Assembly: GCF_000768705.1 (NCBI RefSeq) | Contig: NZ_AVPJ01000008.1 | Span: 1-64,000, forward strand | From: Knoellia sinensis KCTC 19936 | GTDB lineage: Bacteria; Actinomycetota; Actinomycetes; Actinomycetales; Dermatophilaceae | Direction: 5' to 3' | Length of the DNA stretch: 64,000 bases | In this document: piece by piece, positions 1 to 8,196 of the stretch | Numbering within the stretch: position 1 is the stretch's first letter | How the letters are laid out: every line of letters starts with the position of its first letter | The notes under the pieces: model-generated | Seen by the model: the letters and a program-made list of their open reading frames with translations, nothing else | What the model was told of the DNA's origin: nothing | Databases searched by the model: none | Made by a program: the position numbers and the translations under genes

Positions 1-58
1 TGCCGTCCTCCTCGGTGGTGGCCTCGTGGTCACCCGTCGCAGCGCAGCGCGCCACTGA
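1..58 (+). CDS. C-terminal end of a membrane-anchored surface protein (partial)
   Basis: Only the last 18 codons lie in the window, read in the frame starting at base 2 and ending in TGA at 56-58. They encode a short hydrophobic glycine/valine/leucine stretch followed by an arginine-rich end (TRRSAARH). This matches the tail layout of the secreted protein at 404-1180 (hydrophobic segment, then RRR), so a cell-surface protein held by a C-terminal membrane anchor is the likely reading. The rest of the gene, including any sorting motif, lies before base 1, so function cannot be assigned. Confidence 0.4.
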   Translation, partial: AVLLGGGLVVTRRSAARH

Positions 59-257
59 TCCTCGGCGCCTGATCGCGGCCGCGGTGGCCATGGTCGCCGC
101 CGTCGCAGTACTCGTCTGGGGCCCGGCCCTTCGCGGTGACTCCTCCGAGTCACCCGAGGGCCGGGCCTCGGCCGCACCGGGCGCGAGCGCCACGGCGACT
201 CCGGTCAAGGGCGGCCACGACGCAGGCACCTGGGTCGTCTCAGCCACGCTCGCCTGA
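15..257 (+). CDS. small protein with one N-terminal membrane segment, unknown function
   Basis: This 80-residue reading frame starts at GTG 15 and overlaps the end of the preceding gene by 44 bases. Internal starts at GTG 84 or ATG 90 are equally possible. Residues 18-37 form a hydrophobic segment after two arginines, followed by a Ser/Ala/Pro/Thr-rich extracytoplasmic stretch typical of the region after the anchor in actinobacterial surface proteins. I recognise no domain. The following 146 bases up to the next gene hold no feature I can name. The frame could be spurious; it is listed because the membrane segment looks genuine and the reading direction fits its neighbours. Confidence 0.3.
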   Translation: MVASWSPVAAQRATDPRRLIAAAVAMVAAVAVLVWGPALRGDSSESPEGRASAAPGASATATPVKGGHDAGTWVVSATLA

Positions 258-403
258 CCGCCCAAGCGAATGGCCTCCACCTTTGCGGCCACTGGCGAAA
301 CTTTCTGACGCCGGATGCAACCATTCACCCCCCTTGGTGCGTCACCATGAGTGAGCGCGGCAACAGGCCGACGCAGTCTCACGATCTCCACAGGGGGAGT
401 CCC

Positions 404-1180
404 ATGCACGCCCGCACGTTGACCCGCAGCACCGCCGCAACCCTGCTGACGGCGGGGGTGGCGTTCGGGCTCGGCGCAGCACCAGCCCACGCCGCGAGCG
501 AGAGGTTCCGCTACCTGTGCGACGCGACCACCGAACAGGGTTCCTTCACAAATCTGCCCACCACGGCCGCAGGTGACATCGCCCCCGAGGACGACGCACT
601 CCATCCGGAGGGTAGGCGCGTCCCCATCAGCTCCGTGGTCGTGTCGATGCAACCCGGCGCCGCCCTTCGCGACGTGGTCGAGGCTGTGGAACCGAAGGAC
701 TCGGTCGACATGTGGGATGTCGACGCCCACATCGAGGTCTCAGAACTCCCTGACATGCGCGTGAATGTGGCTTGGCAGCCAGAGTGGTTCGGCATGGGGA
801 ACAAGTCGATCGGCTTTCTCGGACTCACCGACGCCTCAGTCGTCGCCTCGGTGGCGTCGCCCTACACGGTTCGTATGGGCGAATTCACGCTGACGTATCC
901 CGCGGGTGAGACCCCAGTCGCCACTCTGACCTGTGCACCCGTCCCTGGTCAGGACCTCCAGATTGGCCACATCCACTCCTTCAAGGGTCCGATCTACACC
1001 CCCACCTCCACCTCCACGCACACCTCCAGCCCGGCACCGTCGCGCCCCACCGTCGTCCAGACCGACGCCGAGCAGCCGCCGCCCGGGGACAACCGACTCC
1101 CGTATGCCGTCGCCGGACTCACCGCTCTCGTTGCGGCGGGTGCCCTTCTCGTTCGACGACGCGGCACGCAGGTGCACTGA
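404..1180 (+). CDS. secreted, C-terminally anchored surface protein
   Basis: A 258-residue protein. The start at ATG 404 is chosen over an upstream in-frame ATG at 347 because GGGGGAG lies 5 bases before it and because translation then opens directly with a signal peptide (MHARTLTRS, a hydrophobic core, then cleavage after AHA near residue 30). The exported part contains a few cysteines and beta-rich sequence. It is followed by a Pro/Thr/Ser-rich wall-spanning linker (about residues 190-228) and a C-terminal hydrophobic segment ending in RRRGTQVH. The sequence before that segment, RLPYAVAG, only loosely resembles a sortase signal, so covalent anchoring is not claimed. The first domain is reminiscent of actinobacterial DUF6801-type proteins, but this is a weak impression. 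Confidence 0.7.
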   Translation: MHARTLTRSTAATLLTAGVAFGLGAAPAHAASERFRYLCDATTEQGSFTNLPTTAAGDIAPEDDALHPEGRRVPISSVVVSMQPGAALRDVVEAVEPKDSVDMWDVDAHIEVSELPDMRVNVAWQPEWFGMGNKSIGFLGLTDASVVASVASPYTVRMGEFTLTYPAGETPVATLTCAPVPGQDLQIGHIHSFKGPIYTPTSTSTHTSSPAPSRPTVVQTDAEQPPPGDNRLPYAVAGLTALVAAGALLVRRRGTQVH

Positions 1181-1201
1181 CGGCGCGAGGCCCGGCTGGG
1201 C

Positions 1202-1663
1202 TCAGTCGTCGTCAGCGGGCGGCTCGACCTGGCACCAATGCTGCGCCACGAGACCGGCGACGGTGAGGATGAGCGCGGCAGCGACAAGGATCGCGAGTCG
1301 CCACAGGCGTGACTCATTGGCCACGAGCGAGAGGTCACCGGCGACGACAGCCAGCTGGCCGGCATACCAGCCAACGGCAGCAGCGCCAGTGAGGGTGGCG
1401 GCCTGGGCGAGCACGACGACGCGCGCAGCGCGCAGTGGGTCAAACGGTCGGGTGGATCGGCCTGCGAGATAGGACCGGACGGGCCAGGCGAAGCCGACGA
1501 CGAACGCCGCCATCGCCGCGAGCAGGACGGCGGCGAGCCACGACGGGCGAGGCACCAGGCTGCGTTCGCTCGTGATCAGCTGCCAGAGCAGCCACGACCC
1601 TCCCCCGACGACGAGCGCGACGAGGAGTGCCACCCCGGGACGCACACCACGACCGTTCACCAT
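1202..1663 (-). CDS. DUF3180 family membrane protein
   Basis: A 153-residue protein with four predicted membrane segments, arranged as two hairpins separated by a basic loop (about residues 65-75). Length, topology and position immediately downstream of the folate genes match the DUF3180 family found at this place in many actinobacteria. The ATG at 1663 overlaps the end of folBK by 7 bases, so it is probably translated with the folate operon. No catalytic residues are apparent and the role is unknown; a structural or transport role next to folate synthesis would be a guess. The C-terminus ends in acidic residues (PPADDD) facing the cytoplasm. Confidence 0.85.
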   Translation of the reverse strand: MVNGRGVRPGVALLVALVVGGGSWLLWQLITSERSLVPRPSWLAAVLLAAMAAFVVGFAWPVRSYLAGRSTRPFDPLRAARVVVLAQAATLTGAAAVGWYAGQLAVVAGDLSLVANESRLWRLAILVAAALILTVAGLVAQHWCQVEPPADDD

Positions 1664-2541
1664 CCGTCATCCATGAGGTTGACGTCGGGTCCGAGTGCGA
1701 CGCCCTCGTGCCCGACCTCGTCGACGAGTTCGGCCACGCGGCGCACCTTGCCGTCCACCCGCAGCGCGGCTTCGGGGTCGGCGTCGGCCCAGGGCACGAG
1801 GACGAAGGCCCGCTCGCGCGCCCGGGGATGGGGAAGGGTGAGCGCCTCGGTCGACAGTCGGACGTCCGTGTCGAACACGGGGTCGCCGTACTGGATGAGG
1901 TCGAGGTCGAGGGTGCGCGGCCCCCACCGCTCGTTGCGGACCCGGCCGTACTCGAGCTCGATGTCCTGGAGCGTGCGGAGCAGTCGTTGCGGCGACATCT
2001 GGGTCGTGCCGACGACGACGGCGTTGAGGTAGGCCGCCTGCGCGGGTCCGCCCACCGGTGCGGTCTCGTAGACACGCGATGCAGACTTCAGTTCGAGCGC
2101 GAGCCAGAGTGCCCCGACCGCGTTCTGAATGGTCTCGAGGGTGTCACCCATGTTGGAACCGATGGCGATGACGACGGGGGTCTCGCGCAGCCGTTCGACG
2201 GTGACGGCGACATCGGTGAAGGGGTGCCCGACCGGTGCCTGCGGCTTGTGCACCGTGACCGTGACGGCCTCGACGAGCGGACGGGTGAGCACCTTGGCGG
2301 CGATCCGGTCGGCGAGCGCCTCGATGAGGTCGAGCGACTCGCCCTCGATGAGACTGACCACGTCGCCTGCGACCTCGGCGTAGTTGACGGTGTCGTCGAG
2401 ATCGTCGCTCGTGCCAGCAGGCCCGAGGTCGACTTCCATCACCACATCGACGACGAACGTCTGGCCGTCCCGCTTCTCGAAGTCGAGGACCCCGTGGAAG
2501 CCCGTCGCCGAGATGCCCTTGAGCGTGATCCGGTCACTCAT
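1657..2541 (-). CDS. folBK: bifunctional dihydroneopterin aldolase / HPPK (FolB-FolK fusion)
   Basis: This cytoplasmic 294-residue enzyme joins two consecutive folate steps. Residues 1-119 are FolB (dihydroneopterin aldolase, which cuts dihydroneopterin to 6-hydroxymethyl-dihydropterin) with the family GFHG motif near residue 14. Residues 121-294 are FolK (6-hydroxymethyl-dihydropterin pyrophosphokinase) with GSNMGD at 128-133 and the signature RWGPRTLDLDL at 205-215, whose two aspartates bind magnesium in this family. The fusion is common in Micrococcales. The gene overlaps folP by 8 bases upstream and DUF3180 by 7 downstream, so the products are probably translationally coupled. Confidence 0.95.
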   Translation of the reverse strand: MSDRITLKGISATGFHGVLDFEKRDGQTFVVDVVMEVDLGPAGTSDDLDDTVNYAEVAGDVVSLIEGESLDLIEALADRIAAKVLTRPLVEAVTVTVHKPQAPVGHPFTDVAVTVERLRETPVVIAIGSNMGDTLETIQNAVGALWLALELKSASRVYETAPVGGPAQAAYLNAVVVGTTQMSPQRLLRTLQDIELEYGRVRNERWGPRTLDLDLIQYGDPVFDTDVRLSTEALTLPHPRARERAFVLVPWADADPEAALRVDGKVRRVAELVDEVGHEGVALGPDVNLMDDGW

Positions 2542-3388
2542 GGCTGCTCCTCAACTGGTCGGTGCCACCGAGCGCGTCGGCGACATCCAGCGCCTGGATC
2601 GTCGAGGCGACGTCGTGCACGCGCACCGCCCACGCACCGTGCCGGGCGGCGTGGAACGAGGTGACTGCCGTCTGCAGGTCACGCTCTGGGGCAGGTCGTG
2701 GCTCGGCGCCCTCGGGTCGCCCCAGTCGTCCGAGGAAGGCCTTGCGGGACGTCCCGACGAGGAGCGGGTGGCCGAGTTCGACGAGGTCATCGAGGTGCCG
2801 CAGCAGCGTCCAGTTGTGCTCGGCCGTCTTGGCGAACCCGAAGCCTGGGTCGAGGATGATCCGCTCGCGGCGAACTCCACTCGCCTGCAAGGCATCCACC
2901 CGGTCTCGCAGCTCGCGGCTCACTTCGGCGATGACGTCGCCGTAGACCGCGCGGGACTGCATGTCGGCGCTGTGACCGCGCCAGTGCATCGCGATGAACG
3001 GCACGCCGGACTCCGCCACGAGTCCCGCCATCTCGCCGTCGGCGAGGCCACCGCTGACATCGTTGACGAGGGACGCTCCGTCCTCGAGGGCGGCTGCGGC
3101 GACGGAGGCTCGCATGGTGTCGATGGACAGGACGGCCCCCTCCGCGGCCAGGGCGCGCACGACGGGGATGACCCGGCGCAGCTCCTCCTCGACGGGAGGA
3201 CGCTCGGCACCCGGCCGGGTCGACTCACCGCCGATGTCGAGGAGGTCCGCCCCCTCCGCCAGGAGGGAACGGCCGTGGGCGATCGCCGCCTCCGGCTCGA
3301 ACCACTCACCGCCGTCACTGAACGAGTCGGGGGTGACGTTGACGACCCCCATGACGAGCGGCCGGGGACCGGCGACGAGGGGGATCAC
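2534..3388 (-). CDS. folP: dihydropteroate synthase
   Basis: A 284-residue TIM-barrel enzyme that condenses hydroxymethyl-dihydropterin pyrophosphate with p-aminobenzoate to give dihydropteroate; it is the target of sulfonamides. Both family signatures are present: MGVVNVTPDSFSDGG at residues 13-27 and GGESTRPG at 53-60. DPGFGFAKT (near residue 200) and a late SRK motif belong to the pterin- and phosphate-binding loops. Translation starts at a GTG 11 bases after the folE stop, and the 3' end overlaps folBK, consistent with one transcript. All active-site loops expected of the family seem intact, so a functional FolP is likely rather than a divergent paralogue. Confidence 0.96.
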   Translation of the reverse strand: MIPLVAGPRPLVMGVVNVTPDSFSDGGEWFEPEAAIAHGRSLLAEGADLLDIGGESTRPGAERPPVEEELRRVIPVVRALAAEGAVLSIDTMRASVAAAALEDGASLVNDVSGGLADGEMAGLVAESGVPFIAMHWRGHSADMQSRAVYGDVIAEVSRELRDRVDALQASGVRRERIILDPGFGFAKTAEHNWTLLRHLDDLVELGHPLLVGTSRKAFLGRLGRPEGAEPRPAPERDLQTAVTSFHAARHGAWAVRVHDVASTIQALDVADALGGTDQLRSSHE

Positions 3389-3399
3389 CGGAGCGCCGA

Positions 3400-4035
3400 T
3401 CAGCGCTTGCCGCCGAGGAGCAGGGACATGGCCTCGGCCCGGGTCGCAGGGTCACGCAACTGCCCGCGCACGGCGGACGTGAGGGTGCGAGACCCTGGCT
3501 TGTGCACCCCACGCATCGACATGCACAGGTGCTCGGCCTCGATGACGACGATGACGCCCTGGACGTTCAGGTGCTCGACGAGGGCGTCGGCGACCTGGGT
3601 CGTGATGCGCTCCTGCACCTGTGGGCGACGCGCGAAGACGTCGACGAGCCGGGCGAGCTTCGACAGCCCGGTGACCGTGCCGTCCACGGCCGGGATGTAG
3701 CCCACGTGCGCCACCCCGTGGAAGGGCAGCAGGTGGTGCTCGCACGTGGAGAAGAGCTCGATGTCGCGCACGATGATGAGCTCTTCGTGGTCGATCGAGA
3801 AACGCGCCGACAGGACATCGGCCGGGTCCTGCGACAGACCGGCATACAACTGCGTTGCGGCGCGCGCGACACGGTCCGGGGTGTCCCGAAGCCCTTCGCG
3901 GTCCGGGTCCTCGCCGATCGCGAAGAGGTATTCACGCATGGCCGCGCGGGCGCGCGCGTGGTCGACCTGCCTCGGGGGGATCGTGTCTTCCTCGTCGTCG
4001 AACTCAGAGGCCCGGCGGTCCGCGGGTTCGGTCAC
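3400..4035 (-). CDS. folE: GTP cyclohydrolase I
   Basis: A 211-residue protein that converts GTP to 7,8-dihydroneopterin triphosphate, the entry step to tetrahydrofolate. The zinc ligands of type I enzymes are readable: Cys98 and His101 in the STCEHH segment and Cys171 in the EHLCMSMRG segment. The acidic first 25 residues are a variable extension. The start is GTG at 4035, only 4 bases after the ftsH stop, so expression probably depends on the ftsH transcript. It heads the folE-folP-folBK series, whose order matches the order of the pathway reactions. Confidence 0.96.
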   Translation of the reverse strand: MTEPADRRASEFDDEEDTIPPRQVDHARARAAMREYLFAIGEDPDREGLRDTPDRVARAATQLYAGLSQDPADVLSARFSIDHEELIIVRDIELFSTCEHHLLPFHGVAHVGYIPAVDGTVTGLSKLARLVDVFARRPQVQERITTQVADALVEHLNVQGVIVVIEAEHLCMSMRGVHKPGSRTLTSAVRGQLRDPATRAEAMSLLLGGKR

Positions 4036-4039
4036 GGGA

Positions 4040-6163
4040 TCAGTGGCCTTCCGGGTCGACGCGCTGACCGTCAGGCACCTCGATCACCTGCGTCGGCGGG
4101 TTCTCGCCTCCGGTCTGGGTCGCGGGGTGGGCGCCCGCGTCGGCAGCCTTGTCGATGGCAGCCGTCGTCGACGGGTCGCCCTCGTTGACGTGAGCACCGA
4201 CGGGCTCACCCGACGGGCCGTGCCCGTTGAGGGCAGCCTGCTCGGCCGGCGTGAGCACCGGCGGCTGGTCGGAGATGCCGCGGTGCTCACTCGACAACCA
4301 GGTCGGGCGCAGCGGACGCTTGACGATGTCCGCGAAGACCTCGGCGATCTCCTTCTGGTTGAGCGTCTCCTTCTCGAGCAGCTCAAGGACGAGAGCGTCG
4401 AGGATGTGGCGGTTGTCATTGATGACGTGCCACGCCTCGTCGTGGGCTGCCTCGATGAGGGAGCGCACCTCTTCGTCGACGATTCCGGCGATCTTCTCGG
4501 AGTAGTCGCGCTGGTGGCCCATGTCCCGGCCGAGGAAGACCTCGCCCTGGCTCTGGCCGAGCTTGATTGCGCCGACTCGCTCGCTCATGCCGTATTCGGT
4601 CACCATCTTGCGGGCCATCGCGGTGGCCTTCTCGATGTCGTTGGCGGCACCGGTCGTCGGGTCGTGGAAGATGATCTCCTCCGCGACACGGCCGCCCAGG
4701 GCGTAGGCGAGCTGGTCGAGGATCTCGTTGCGGGTCGTGGAGTACTTGTCGTCGATCGGCATGACCATCGTGTAGCCGAGGGCGCGACCCCGCGGCAGGA
4801 TCGTCACCTTCGTGACGGGGTCCGTGTGGTTCATCGCCGCGGCGACGAGCGCGTGCCCACCCTCGTGGTAGGCCGTGATCTTGCGTTCCTTGGCCGACAT
4901 GATCCGCGTCTTCTTCTGCGGACCGGCGATGACGCGGTCGATGGCCTCGTCGAGGGTCGCGTCGTCGATGAGGGTCTTGTCGGTGCGCGCCGTGAGCAGC
5001 GCGGCCTCGTTGAGGACGTTGGCGAGGTCCGCACCGGTGAAGCCGGGAGTGCGACGGGCCACGGCGAGCAGGTCGACGCCGGCGGCCATGGGCTTGCCCT
5101 GGGAGTGCACCTCGAGGATGCGGTGGCGGCCGAGCATGTCGGGGGCCTCGACGGCGATCTGGCGGTCGAAGCGGCCCGGGCGGAGCAGTGCTGGGTCGAG
5201 GATGTCAGGGCGGTTGGTCGCCGCGATGAGGATGACGTTGGTCTTGACGTCGAAGCCGTCCATCTCGACGAGCAGCTGGTTGAGCGTCTGCTCGCGCTCG
5301 TCGTGACCGCCACCGAGGCCGGCACCACGGTGGCGACCCACGGCGTCGATCTCGTCGACGAAGACGATGGCCGGGGCGTTGGCCTTGGCCTGCTCGAAGA
5401 GGTCACGCACGCGCGAGGCACCGACACCGACGAACATCTCGACGAAGTCCGAGCCGGAGATCGAGTAGAACGGCACCCCGGCCTCGCCTGCGACGGCGCG
5501 CGCGAGGAGGGTCTTGCCCGTCCCGGGAGGGCCATAGAGCAGGACGCCCTTGGGGATCTTGGCGCCGACCGCGAGGAACTTCGCCGGGTCGGACAGGAAC
5601 TCCTTGATCTCGTGGAGCTCCTGGACCGCCTCATCGGCTCCGGCGACGTCGTCGAAGGTGACCTTGGGCGTGTCCTTGGTGGCGAGCTTGGCCTTGGACT
5701 TGCCGAACTGCATGACCCGGGAGCCGCCACCCTGGGCCTGGCTCATCATGAACCAGAACAGACCCACGAGCAGCAGGATGGGGAAGATGCTGATGAGCAG
5801 GGTCCAGAGAGGGTTCTGGGTCTCGCGCTTGTCGTTGTAGCCCTCGGTCGGCTCGTTGGCCTTGACCAGTTCCACGAGCGACTCGGCGCGGGCCTCGACG
5901 AACTCCGCCTGCACCTTGTCGGCGTCGGCGATGTTGGCTTCCTCGTCGGAGTACGCCGATCCGTCCTTGAGGTCGAGCCTGAGGATGTTGTCGCTCGTGA
6001 GCTCGGCCTTGTCGACCTTCTTGTCAGTGATGAGCTTCTCGGCCTTGGCGGTGTCGATCGTCGCGTAGCCGCCGTCACCTCCGAAGCTGAACATCACGAC
6101 GGTGATGGCGATGACAGCAAGGACCCAGAACAACGGGGTCTTGAACACGCGCTTGGCATCCAT
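4040..6163 (-). CDS. ftsH: ATP-dependent zinc metalloprotease FtsH
   Basis: A 707-residue membrane-anchored AAA+ protease that degrades misassembled membrane proteins and short-lived regulators. Two membrane segments (about residues 9-27 and 119-139) flank a small extracytoplasmic domain. The AAA module follows, with Walker A GPPGTGKT at 211-218, a Walker B VDEIDAVG and the FVG pore motif. The zinc site is HEGGH near residue 435; Gly replaces the more common Ala in the third position but both histidines and the glutamate remain. The C-terminal 60 residues are a low-complexity Gly/Ala/Thr/Pro/Glu tail often seen in actinobacteria. It is followed directly by folE, a conserved adjacency. Confidence 0.97.
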   Translation of the reverse strand: MDAKRVFKTPLFWVLAVIAITVVMFSFGGDGGYATIDTAKAEKLITDKKVDKAELTSDNILRLDLKDGSAYSDEEANIADADKVQAEFVEARAESLVELVKANEPTEGYNDKRETQNPLWTLLISIFPILLLVGLFWFMMSQAQGGGSRVMQFGKSKAKLATKDTPKVTFDDVAGADEAVQELHEIKEFLSDPAKFLAVGAKIPKGVLLYGPPGTGKTLLARAVAGEAGVPFYSISGSDFVEMFVGVGASRVRDLFEQAKANAPAIVFVDEIDAVGRHRGAGLGGGHDEREQTLNQLLVEMDGFDVKTNVILIAATNRPDILDPALLRPGRFDRQIAVEAPDMLGRHRILEVHSQGKPMAAGVDLLAVARRTPGFTGADLANVLNEAALLTARTDKTLIDDATLDEAIDRVIAGPQKKTRIMSAKERKITAYHEGGHALVAAAMNHTDPVTKVTILPRGRALGYTMVMPIDDKYSTTRNEILDQLAYALGGRVAEEIIFHDPTTGAANDIEKATAMARKMVTEYGMSERVGAIKLGQSQGEVFLGRDMGHQRDYSEKIAGIVDEEVRSLIEAAHDEAWHVINDNRHILDALVLELLEKETLNQKEIAEVFADIVKRPLRPTWLSSEHRGISDQPPVLTPAEQAALNGHGPSGEPVGAHVNEGDPSTTAAIDKAADAGAHPATQTGGENPPTQVIEVPDGQRVDPEGH

Positions 6164-6341
6164 GAAATGTGTCGAGGGCCGGGGCCCACGTCCTCCTGAT
6201 CAACGAGCTCATCCGTGCACGCTCGCGCGCCACAGGCCTAGGTGTACACGCTACCCGTGACAGTGCCGTCACTACTGAGTGCGTCCGACCGAACAACGAG
6301 CGACGTATGCCGTGTGTTCCGCCCCGCTGCCCGCCCACCTT

Positions 6342-6419
6342 CCCGACTTTGTGCCCGATTGGGACACGGTCGTCGGCCGAAGGCCTCCTCAGCGTGTCCC
6401 AATCGGGCACAAAGTCGGG
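6342..6419. repeat. perfect 27-bp inverted repeat downstream of hpt
   Basis: Arms 6342-6368 and 6393-6419 are perfect reverse complements (core TTGTGCCCGATTGGGACAC), separated by a 24-base spacer that itself holds a smaller GGCCGAAGGCC dyad. It begins 3 bases beyond the hpt stop codon. On the hpt strand the stem is not followed by a T-run, so a classical intrinsic terminator is not supported; transcript-end stabilisation or a REP-like element are alternatives. One GTATGCC word lies 37 bases further on, at 6305. Confidence 0.85.
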
Positions 6420-6422
6420 GTT

Positions 6423-6974
6423 TCAGCTGTAGACGTGGGGGGCCAGGGTGCCGACCTGGCGCAGCCCGCGGTACTGCTCGGCGTAGTCGAGGCCGTAGCC
6501 GACGACGAACTCGTTGGGGATGTCGAAGCCGACCCACTTGACGTCGACCTCGACCTTGGCGGCCTCGGGCTTGCGCAGCAGGGTCACGATCTCGACCGAC
6601 GCCGGGTTGCGCGACTCGAGGTTGGCCTTGATCCACGAGAGGGTCAGGCCCGAGTCCACGATGTCCTCGACGATGAGCACGTGCCGGCCCGAGATGTCGA
6701 CGTCGAGGTCCTTGAGGATGCGGACGACTCCGGAACTCTTGGTGCCCGAGCCGTAGGACGAGACCGCCATCCAGTCGACCGGTGCGGTGATGGGCAGGGC
6801 ACGCATGAGGTCGGCCATGACCATGACGGCTCCCTTGAGAACGCCGACGAGGAGGACATCCTTGTCGGCGTATTCGCGGGCGATCTCTTCAGCGAGTTCG
6901 GCGAGCTTGGCCTGGATCTCGTCCTCGGTGACGAGGACCCGCTCGAGGTCGGCTCCCATGTGGGCAGCGTCCAC
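6423..6974 (-). CDS. hpt: hypoxanthine phosphoribosyltransferase
   Basis: A 183-residue type I phosphoribosyltransferase of purine salvage, making IMP or GMP from hypoxanthine or guanine and PRPP. The PRPP-binding loop VLIVEDIVDSGLTL spans residues 99-112 and the family VGVLKGA segment lies near 43-49. The GTG start at 6974 is preceded by AGGAG at a spacing of 8, which favours it over the internal ATG at 6959. In many actinobacteria hpt follows tilS directly; here about 1.2 kb with an ArsR-type regulator separates them, so hpt may need its own promoter in the 256 bases upstream. A long palindrome follows its stop codon. Confidence 0.95.
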   Translation of the reverse strand: MDAAHMGADLERVLVTEDEIQAKLAELAEEIAREYADKDVLLVGVLKGAVMVMADLMRALPITAPVDWMAVSSYGSGTKSSGVVRILKDLDVDISGRHVLIVEDIVDSGLTLSWIKANLESRNPASVEIVTLLRKPEAAKVEVDVKWVGFDIPNEFVVGYGLDYAEQYRGLRQVGTLAPHVYS

Positions 6975-7230
6975 GGTGCACTCTCCTGGTCGTTCGTGGT
7001 CGTCCGGTTGGTCGTGTCCTAGTCAACCGGACGCGACCAGCCGGAGGACAGCCGGGCATCAGCCAGATGGGGCCGCGGTTGCTGCGCGCGCGAAGCGACC
7101 GCCGAGCGATGACTGCAGGGCCGCGTCACGATGAAGCATGGGACTTCATCATTGGATCACCGGCCCAAGGCGGCGGGATCCTTTTTCTTGGTCTGGTCCT
7201 CTGCGCGCCGACCTGGGCTCGGAGGGGCGC

Positions 7231-8196
7231 TCAGGTCGGCGGAGAGAGGTCTCCGAGGAATGCCTCGGCCGCCTCCGTGCGGAAATAGAGCAGCGAGCGG
7301 CCGTCACGGATACTCGCGACGAGGCCGACGTCGCGCAGCCAGCGCAGTTGCTGGTTCGCCGCGGAGACACTGATCCCGCGCCTCGATGCCACGGTCGTGC
7401 TCGACATGGGCTCGCGCAGATTCACCAGCAGGGTGGCACGCGTGTCACCGAGAAGTCGGGCGGCGCGCTCCGGCGCGGCGTCGGGCAGCGCGAGCCGACC
7501 CCGACCGAGTGCCGGATAGAGGATGTAGGGCGGTGCCTCGGCATTGAACGGGTACGACGCGTGAGGCGTGAAGTGGGTCGGGACGAACACGAGCCCGCGC
7601 CCGCGCGCGTCGGCCTCGAAGTGCGGACCACTCGGGTTCCAGGCGTGGATCTCCTTGCCCTCGAGCGTCAGTGCCGGACTCAGCCCGCTCAGCATGGGAC
7701 GCAGCCCGATGCGCGTACTCGTCACTGCCCGGATGGTGATGTCGCCCGACAGGTTCGCGTGCATGGGGCTCCACCACGGCCGCACACACTGCACCCAGTA
7801 CTCGTCGAGAGCACGAACGATGCGATCGAGGACCCGGCCAGTCGGTCCGACGAGTGCTGCTGGACGCCCGCTCGGATAGAGGTCGTCGAGGTCCCGCTCG
7901 ACGATCCGCACCGGCAGCCGCGAGACCGTGAGGAGCTCCGCGTCGAAGTCGGTCGTGGCCGCGACGGGCCGCGGGTTGAGGAACTCCGGTGTCGAGTAGT
8001 CCGGCGCCACGAGGGCCAGCAGCATCTCGAGGTCAACCCCCGCCAGACGACGCTCGATCTCCCGACGCCAGGGCGACATGTGGGGGTAGATCTCCGGACG
8101 CCACACGGCACGCAGCGACAGGGTCGTCTCACTGAGCGTCGAGATCCCGAAGGTCGCCATGGTGAGGTCGCGCTCGGCAATCCGATAGGTCACCAT
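7231..8196 (-). CDS. ArsR-type winged-helix regulator with a large N-terminal domain (DUF5937-like)
   Basis: A 321-residue protein whose last 80 residues form an ArsR-type winged helix (a segment around LREPMSSTTVASRRGISVS followed by a recognition helix and a wing ending in LLYFRTEAAE). The first 230 residues match the layout of actinobacterial DUF5937 regulators, a putative ligand-binding domain of unknown specificity. The ATG at 8196 shares its A with the tilS stop (TGATG), implying translational coupling; a longer reading upstream would run through tilS and is rejected. This gene interrupts the usual tilS-hpt neighbourhood and looks like a later insertion. No target site is evident nearby. 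Confidence 0.8.
   Translation of the reverse strand: MVTYRIAERDLTMATFGISTLSETTLSLRAVWRPEIYPHMSPWRREIERRLAGVDLEMLLALVAPDYSTPEFLNPRPVAATTDFDAELLTVSRLPVRIVERDLDDLYPSGRPAALVGPTGRVLDRIVRALDEYWVQCVRPWWSPMHANLSGDITIRAVTSTRIGLRPMLSGLSPALTLEGKEIHAWNPSGPHFEADARGRGLVFVPTHFTPHASYPFNAEAPPYILYPALGRGRLALPDAAPERAARLLGDTRATLLVNLREPMSSTTVASRRGISVSAANQQLRWLRDVGLVASIRDGRSLLYFRTEAAEAFLGDLSPPT

Noticed and set aside
1120-1180. Sortase signal at the end of the surface protein at 404-1180
   Set aside because: LPYAV lacks the Thr-Gly of LPXTG or LAXTG motifs, so only a membrane anchor is supported.
1627-2664. Long open frame on the plus strand across the folate genes
   Set aside because: It is antisense to folBK and folP, which have clear motifs; the frame is open only because of the high GC content at third codon positions.
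3746-6199. An 800-codon plus-strand frame opposite ftsH
   Set aside because: Composition (runs of Val, Gly, Arg, Asp, Glu) is that of a shadow of ftsH; no ribosome binding site or domain is seen.
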